Shown: in pieces, positions 21,393 to 24,758 of the stretch
Layout: the number at the start of each line of letters is the position of its first letter
How positions within the stretch are numbered: the stretch's first letter is position 1
Source: a virus
DNA: 24,758 bases
Reading direction: 5' to 3' (one strand)
Virus record (IMG/VR): IMGVR_UViG_3300035388_000014
Location: 1 to 24,758 of that record
Translations under genes and position numbers: made by a program
The notes under the pieces: model-generated
Told to the model about the DNA's origin: nothing
Databases searched by the model: none
What the model saw: only the letters and a program-made list of their open reading frames with translations

Positions 21393-21592
21393 CACCTCTC
21401 CCCATAATGTCTGCAAGCATCCATCTTACATTTAATTTTCAGCTTTCCATTGCTGGTCCTATTACTGGTTCTGATCCCGCAGTATTGGATTGTCATACTC
21501 CCACATGCGGTGGGCTGGCGGTGTTTGCATGTCCGGCAGTATTTGCCAGGGAAGTCTGCCAGGGTTGGTTTGAAATCTGGAAATAAGTTCAT
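21392..21592 (-). CDS. Small zinc-binding-like protein
   Basis: A 66-residue protein. The start at 21592 is chosen for a very strong GAGGAGG ribosome site and an ATGA overlap with the upstream gene. It carries CRTCKHRQPTACG, then a CGI segment and CKMDACRHYG, five to six cysteines in a pattern resembling other small zinc-binding phage proteins. No function can be named. Confidence 0.6.
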   Translation of the reverse strand: MNLFPDFKPTLADFPGKYCRTCKHRQPTACGSMTIQYCGIRTSNRTSNGKLKIKCKMDACRHYGER

Positions 21593-21774
21593 CGATTCCT
21601 CCTCGATCCGCTTTCTTTCTTCATCGCTTTGACCTCCTCCTCCGTCAGCGCACATTCCCCAGGGGGCGTCCCCCGATAATTCAGGCTTGGGATATGATGT
21701 TCTTGGCACTCTCCATTCTTCCCGGAATTGCAACATCGGCAGAGGCCCATGGCAGCTGCTTGGGTGATTTTCAT
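21589..21774 (-). CDS. Small Cys-rich protein
   Basis: A 61-residue protein starting MKITQAAAMGLCRCCNSG, with GKNGEC and later GECALTEEEVK. Its ATG is in an ATGA overlap with the loader-like gene and its stop in an ATGA overlap with the next gene. A zinc knuckle is possible. No family is recognised. Confidence 0.6.
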   Translation of the reverse strand: MKITQAAAMGLCRCCNSGKNGECQEHHIPSLNYRGTPPGECALTEEEVKAMKKESGSRRNR

Positions 21775-22307
21775 GCGATCTTCCTAATTGTGTCAGCCGC
21801 CAACGCCTGGAGCTTTGCCGGTCCCTCGATCATGATTGCTTCTGCCTCCGCACTCTCCCCGTGGGCTTCGTAGGCTTTGACGAAATCCTTTTTCCACCAC
21901 GTCAATTCGGCTTCCTTGACCGTGGCCGCCCAGGACGGATACCTCCAGCGTTCGGACATAAGCTTGAACGTGATCGGGTCTTGAAAGTCAATGGGAGCGT
22001 TCCGGCCTTCGTATCTGAGTTTTTTGTGCACGATATCGGCCTGAATCTCTGCCCGGCTGCCAAGGCTGATCTGGGGTTGGGTTTGGGCCTTGATGGCGTC
22101 GATGAACTCCTTGACGGTCGGCATGGCGGGGAAGGTCAAGGTTCGGTTCTTAAGTAGCCAAACACCTGCGACCTCGATTTGATCCAAGCTGTATTCAGAC
22201 AGGGCTTGGATTCGGCTCTTTATTCCTGGGATTGAGATTGTCCCGCCGAAGTTGTCGGCAATTCCCATCATAATTTCTGAAAATCTTATCTTGTCGTTTT
22301 TATCCAT
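21771..22307 (-). CDS. Possible replication accessory / helicase loader-like protein
   Basis: A 178-residue protein. The start at 22307 is chosen for GAGG eight bases upstream and a 2-base gap from the initiator stop; the in-frame longer version to 22517 would be an overlap product. The N-terminal 80 residues (IRFSEIMMGIADNFGGTI, then a helical stretch and FPAMPTVKEFIDAI) resemble a conserved helical domain found after O-like initiators in phage replication modules. This is the place of lambda P. No Walker motif is seen. The helicase-loader role is an inference from context. Confidence 0.6.
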   Translation of the reverse strand: MDKNDKIRFSEIMMGIADNFGGTISIPGIKSRIQALSEYSLDQIEVAGVWLLKNRTLTFPAMPTVKEFIDAIKAQTQPQISLGSRAEIQADIVHKKLRYEGRNAPIDFQDPITFKLMSERWRYPSWAATVKEAELTWWKKDFVKAYEAHGESAEAEAIMIEGPAKLQALAADTIRKIA

Positions 22308-22309
22308 GA

Positions 22310-23134
22310 TCAATCCTCGTCTATGAATGCTTGGCAGGCTGCCAGATTGGTGTCCATTCGCTTTGACCCCAGGGTTGTTCCGTTTGGCATCCTGCCGCTT
22401 TTGCTGTTCGGCCCCCTTCTGGAGTTTTGGGCTTTTCCGAGCCATGTCGTTATGTGCCGCTTGATTCCCGTCTTGGTTTTCCGCCTCTCGGGGCTGGCGT
22501 TGTTCCACTGCTGGCAATTTCTGAGCTCCTGGTGAACGTCGATCCCGGGGTAGGCTTGCTGATATTCAGCAACATCGGTCATGGTCACGGCATGGAGCCC
22601 TGCCTTGCCGGCAAGTGGGATTTCCAGGAACACAGGTTCAGGCGGTTTCGATCTTGGTTTGGTTTTGGGGGGCGGCGGGGGTGAGTCGTTCCTCGGCTCA
22701 CCACAAGAATTACCGTTAGGTAATTCTCTTTCTGTCTCTGCTTCTGTCTCTAGTTCTTTGCTCCGGCGTTGCTCTGGAGCTGCTCCGGAGTTTTTGGGTT
22801 TGCGCTTACCTTTCTTTTTAGTCCATTCATCCCGGTATTTCAGGATCTTAGGACAACTTACAGTAATAAAATCGCCGTCTATTTCCGTCAAAAATAATTC
22901 AAGATTTTCACAGGTTTTGAGAAATTTCTGAAACTTTTTTGGAGAAAACTCGCAGAATTTCCGCCAATTTTTCTTGGAAAGTTTCAAAAAGGATTCATTT
23001 TTCTCTGTAATTTTTTCACCGATCAACTCTAAAATGATCCAATAAACCCCATACCCGGCAACCCCGAATTCATCTCGAATTTGTAGGAGAGACTCATCTC
23101 TGTTTGCCGATGTCATATGTTTAAACCAGCGCAT
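22310..23134 (-). CDS. Replication initiator-like protein (O-type, Lin1244/DUF4373-like N-terminus)
   Basis: A 274-residue protein starting at 23134 (MRWFKHMTSANRDESLLQIR); AAGGAG is eight bases upstream and the start overlaps the HNH gene end. The first about 110 residues (FGVAGYGVYWIILELIGEKI and further strands) look like the winged-helix Lin1244/Lin1753 type N-domain. A Pro/Lys-rich linker holds SPPPPPKTKPRSKPPEPVF. The C-terminal part has YQQAYPGIDVHQELRNCQQW and RRKTKTGIKRHITTWLGKA, seen in phage initiators. As in lambda O, repeats in the linker coding region (22706-22791) probably serve as origin. Confidence 0.75.
   Translation of the reverse strand: MRWFKHMTSANRDESLLQIRDEFGVAGYGVYWIILELIGEKITEKNESFLKLSKKNWRKFCEFSPKKFQKFLKTCENLELFLTEIDGDFITVSCPKILKYRDEWTKKKGKRKPKNSGAAPEQRRSKELETEAETERELPNGNSCGEPRNDSPPPPPKTKPRSKPPEPVFLEIPLAGKAGLHAVTMTDVAEYQQAYPGIDVHQELRNCQQWNNASPERRKTKTGIKRHITTWLGKAQNSRRGPNSKSGRMPNGTTLGSKRMDTNLAACQAFIDED
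22706..22791. repeat. Iteron-like repeats within the initiator gene, candidate replication origin
   Basis: Plus-strand reading: a perfect 9-bp inverted repeat AGAATTACC/GGTAATTCT with 4-base spacer (22706-22727); a 10-base direct repeat TTCTGTCTCT at 22730 and 22742; then three tandem 11-mers, TGCTCCGGCGT (22759), TGCTCTGGAGC (22770) and TGCTCCGGAGT (22781). AT-rich sequence follows at about 22850-23050. Lambda and relatives place iterons plus AT-rich DNA inside gene O. Some of the repetition could reflect low-complexity coding. Confidence 0.5.
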
Positions 23135-23411
23135 TACTTCTCTCCTTATCAATTTGTGATACCCATCCATGCTTGCCGTGACACTCCCAGCAGCAGGTTT
23201 TTAGATTCTCCAGGACATCCGGCCCTCCCTGAGACGTGTGCTTGATATGATGAGGATGAAGCGCACAATTAAGGTTATGGTCCCATGGAGGAAAAACCCG
23301 GCCACAGTACTGGCAAGTGTATTCGTCACGCTCAAACAGCTCTACAACGAGCGATTTGGGGAGTACTCGCCGTTTCTTTTTCCGGTATTTTACTTTCGGG
23401 CAGGGAGTCAT
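23121..23411 (-). CDS. HNH endonuclease
   Basis: A 96-residue protein. CQYCG near residue 33, HPHHIKHTSQGGPDVLENLK at about 52-71 and CCWECHGKHG at the end form a zinc-binding HNH nuclease with the His, Asn and His spaced as in the family. Free-standing HNH proteins of this size act in phage recombination, packaging or homing. The start overlaps the upstream micro-gene (ATGA), and its end overlaps the initiator start by 14 bases. The N-terminus is basic (KYRKKKRRVLP). Confidence 0.85.
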   Translation of the reverse strand: MTPCPKVKYRKKKRRVLPKSLVVELFERDEYTCQYCGRVFPPWDHNLNCALHPHHIKHTSQGGPDVLENLKTCCWECHGKHGWVSQIDKERSNALV

Positions 23412-23518
23412 GATTTAAACCCGTAAACGATGGCTTTGGCGAACTCAAACGCCTGGGCCCAGCTGTCACCCTGCAGGAAGTATTTGACGGTTAGAATCAG
23501 TGTTGAAATTGGTTTCAT
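23408..23518 (-). CDS. 36-residue micro-gene
   Basis: A 36-codon frame from ATG 23518, MKPISTLILTVKYFLQGDSW, ending AKAIVYGFKS. Its start is an ATGA overlap with the NinB-like stop and its stop an ATGA overlap with the HNH start, so it bridges the two genes exactly. Without it the 104-base gap would be non-coding in a region otherwise packed with overlaps. It has an amphipathic/hydrophobic helix; no family is recognised. Confidence 0.6.
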   Translation of the reverse strand: MKPISTLILTVKYFLQGDSWAQAFEFAKAIVYGFKS

Positions 23519-24006
23519 GCGGCCATCCTATATAGCTTTTCAAGATCAACACCCTGAGTTGCCGGGTCTGTAAGCTCAACCCCCTTGCCGATCCAATACC
23601 GCTGAAATTCGGTGAGGTATTCGGCCTCCTGGCGCCGAGTCATTCGCTCCACGGAAATGTATTGATCAGTGAATCGAGCACAGCACTCAGCAAACGCCAC
23701 GGTTCCTTGGACTGTCTCCATGAAGTAGTCGAAAATGGGTTTAAATATATCATCATCACGCTCAAGAATAGGCCGAGCAAATTGCCACTTTGCTGCCCGG
23801 TCAACCCCTGCTTTGGTGTCGTGCCTCCCCAGGCCCGATGCCGCGACCTCCCCGGCCCACATCCAGCGCAACCGGCGTTGTTTGGCTGTGCTGGAGTGGT
23901 CGGTTTTCTTGACGGTGACTTCCCAAATGCCATCCGGCTCCATCTCTCCGACCAGCGAGAGGGCGTATCTTTTTTGCTGGTCGGAGTTGATGATGATGAT
24001 TTTCAT
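23515..24006 (-). CDS. NinB/Orf-like recombination protein
   Basis: A 163-residue protein (lambda NinB/Orf is 146). STAKQRRLRWMWAGEVAASG at about 38-57 and the following segment with WQFARPILERDDD correspond to the NinB 'LDQNRKLWACLGDVSRQV' and 'KCVFTAALKQQDVV' features, and ERMTRRQEAEYLTEFQRYW before the end matches the NinB helix. Orf-type proteins bind SSB and single-stranded DNA and help RecA-type recombination. The start (24006) is a TGATG overlap with the upstream gene. Confidence 0.75.
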   Translation of the reverse strand: MKIIIINSDQQKRYALSLVGEMEPDGIWEVTVKKTDHSSTAKQRRLRWMWAGEVAASGLGRHDTKAGVDRAAKWQFARPILERDDDIFKPIFDYFMETVQGTVAFAECCARFTDQYISVERMTRRQEAEYLTEFQRYWIGKGVELTDPATQGVDLEKLYRMAA

Positions 24007-24344
24007 CAGGCCAAAACCTTGAGCACCATTTCAGCTGAGATTTCTGCCTTGTCAAGTTCCTGTTCGAGGTCAGCAAGGGCGTCCCTGAGGTGGTCTTCGA
24101 TAACACTCCCTGGGATGGTTATCTTATTGCCATAAGCAAGGCTTTTACCTGAATACCCATCAACTTTTTGTTCGTTCTTAGAGTCAGGACTTACCTCTAT
24201 GTCAGAAATTTTTTCACCATCTGTGTTATCGAGGTAATTAACTGCTCTCCTTAGTGCTTTAAGGCGTTTAAGCTTTGTTTGAAGATCGTTGAGAGCGTCT
24301 ATTCCGGTTGATATATTGTTTGCCGCCTTGCAGATATCTGTCAT
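24006..24344 (-). CDS. Hypothetical coiled-coil protein
   Basis: A 112-residue protein. The start at 24344 is chosen for GGAGGT eight bases upstream; an in-frame start at 24368 would lie inside the preceding gene. Helical segments (DALNDLQTKLKRLKALRRAV and the C-terminal VIEDHLRDALADLEQELDKA) flank an acidic Ser/Asp-rich middle. A coiled-coil dimer is likely. No family is recognised; the early-operon location suggests a replication or regulation role. Confidence 0.65.
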   Translation of the reverse strand: MTDICKAANNISTGIDALNDLQTKLKRLKALRRAVNYLDNTDGEKISDIEVSPDSKNEQKVDGYSGKSLAYGNKITIPGSVIEDHLRDALADLEQELDKAEISAEMVLKVLA

Positions 24345-24345
24345 C

Positions 24346-24663
24346 TTAAAACACCTCCGTTTCTTCATGGATCACATCAACCACGTTGCGGAGCAGCTGA
24401 TCGACAATCTGGCCGAGCTTCCGGCCTTCCTCTGTTGTGAGCTTGGGGAACTTGATTGTTGTGGTCTTCTCGGGGTTGATTTTACTGATCATATCGGCGA
24501 ACCTGACAAGCTCAAACTGATCGGCCCGGGCCTCATCTTCTGCCGGGTGGCCGTGCTGGACAGATAAGGCGTGGCAACGGGCGAAATCTACGTTGAGGGC
24601 GTGTGCTTCTTCTTCGGCTGTGATCGCGTCGAGATAGACTATTTTTACTGCTGCTGTGTTCAT
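24346..24663 (-). CDS. Hypothetical acidic protein
   Basis: A 105-residue protein with AAAAGGAGAGG just before the ATG at 24663. It is mostly helical and acidic (ITAEEEAHALNVDFARCHAL) with a C-terminal helix (LGQIVDQLLRNVVDVIHEE). Its stop lies just before the next gene's start. No family is recognised. Confidence 0.65.
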   Translation of the reverse strand: MNTAAVKIVYLDAITAEEEAHALNVDFARCHALSVQHGHPAEDEARADQFELVRFADMISKINPEKTTTIKFPKLTTEEGRKLGQIVDQLLRNVVDVIHEETEVF

Positions 24664-24691
24664 AGTCCTCTCCTTTTGGAGTGTAATGAAA

Positions 24692-24758
24692 TTAAGCTGC
24701 TTTTTCTTTCTGCTGCATCGCTTCCCGAACGAACCTTGACACCGGGCCCTTGATCTTG
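24692..24758 (-). CDS. C-terminal end of a further early-operon gene
   Basis: From the right window edge a minus-strand frame reads KIKGPVSRFVREAMQQKEKAA and stops at 24692-24694, 28 bases before the next gene's ATG. The amphipathic helix and Lys-rich end look coding, and the direction fits the operon, but the gene's identity cannot be seen. Confidence 0.5.
   Translation of the reverse strand, partial: KIKGPVSRFVREAMQQKEKAA

Noticed and set aside
22308-22517. N-terminal extension of the loader-like gene
   Set aside because: It would lie wholly within the initiator gene, has low-complexity sequence, and a good start with GAGG exists at 22307.
1-24758. tRNA genes, CRISPR arrays, insertion sequences, attachment sites
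   Set aside because: None was seen on reading; no tRNA cloverleaf, regular repeat-spacer pattern, transposase or integrase was found, although a tRNA scan was not possible.

Overview
The window is a contiguous piece of a lambda-like tailed-phage genome (siphovirus; free phage or prophage). Head genes run in near-lambda order (Nu1, A, W, B, C with nested Nu3, D, E, FII) and are followed by a long non-contractile tail module (terminator, tube, G/GT chaperones, tape measure, M, L, NlpC, J). No host gene, integrase, CI-type repressor or lysis gene is visible, so lifestyle and host cannot be fixed. Strong Shine-Dalgarno sites, lambda-type head and tail proteins and moderate GC suggest a Gram-negative host. 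A sulfate-reducing Desulfobacterota host is only an impression.

Layout. (1) Positions 17527 to 1, minus strand: the late operon. It starts at a good sigma70-type promoter (17554-17581) with an ATP-dependent DNA-ligase-like gene fused to a ribbon-helix-helix tail. Terminase, head, connector and tail genes follow, ending in a J-like tail-tip gene that leaves the window at the left edge. Most junctions are TAATG/ATGA overlaps, so translation is strongly coupled. (2) 17528-18382: a control/intergenic region with a low-complexity, possibly repeat-derived stretch, one small leftward ORF, and an array of inverted repeats around a rightward promoter-like site. (3) 18383-19384, plus strand: four small genes, three unrecognised and one ribbon-helix-helix gene. 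They are punctuated by two GC-rich hairpins and followed by a decayed copy of the ribbon-helix-helix gene. (4) 24758 to 19528, minus strand: the early/replication operon. It holds a NinB/Orf-like recombination gene, an HNH gene, an O-like initiator with iteron-like repeats inside it, a possible P-like loader, and a train of very small genes, many of them Cys-rich zinc-ribbon candidates, two of them single-span membrane peptides.

How it works together: the early operon would start replication at an origin embedded in the initiator gene and supply recombination and nuclease functions. The late operon would build proheads (portal, protease plus scaffold, capsid, decoration), package DNA with the Nu1/A terminase, and build the tail, using a programmed -1 frameshift to make G and GT. 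The small plus-strand cassette, opposed to everything around it and under its own operator-like control, is the least explained part. The most noteworthy observations are the complete frameshift signal with a zinc-knuckle made only in the frameshift product, the ligase/ribbon-helix-helix fusion, the origin-like repeats, the plus-strand cassette, and several overlapped micro-genes.
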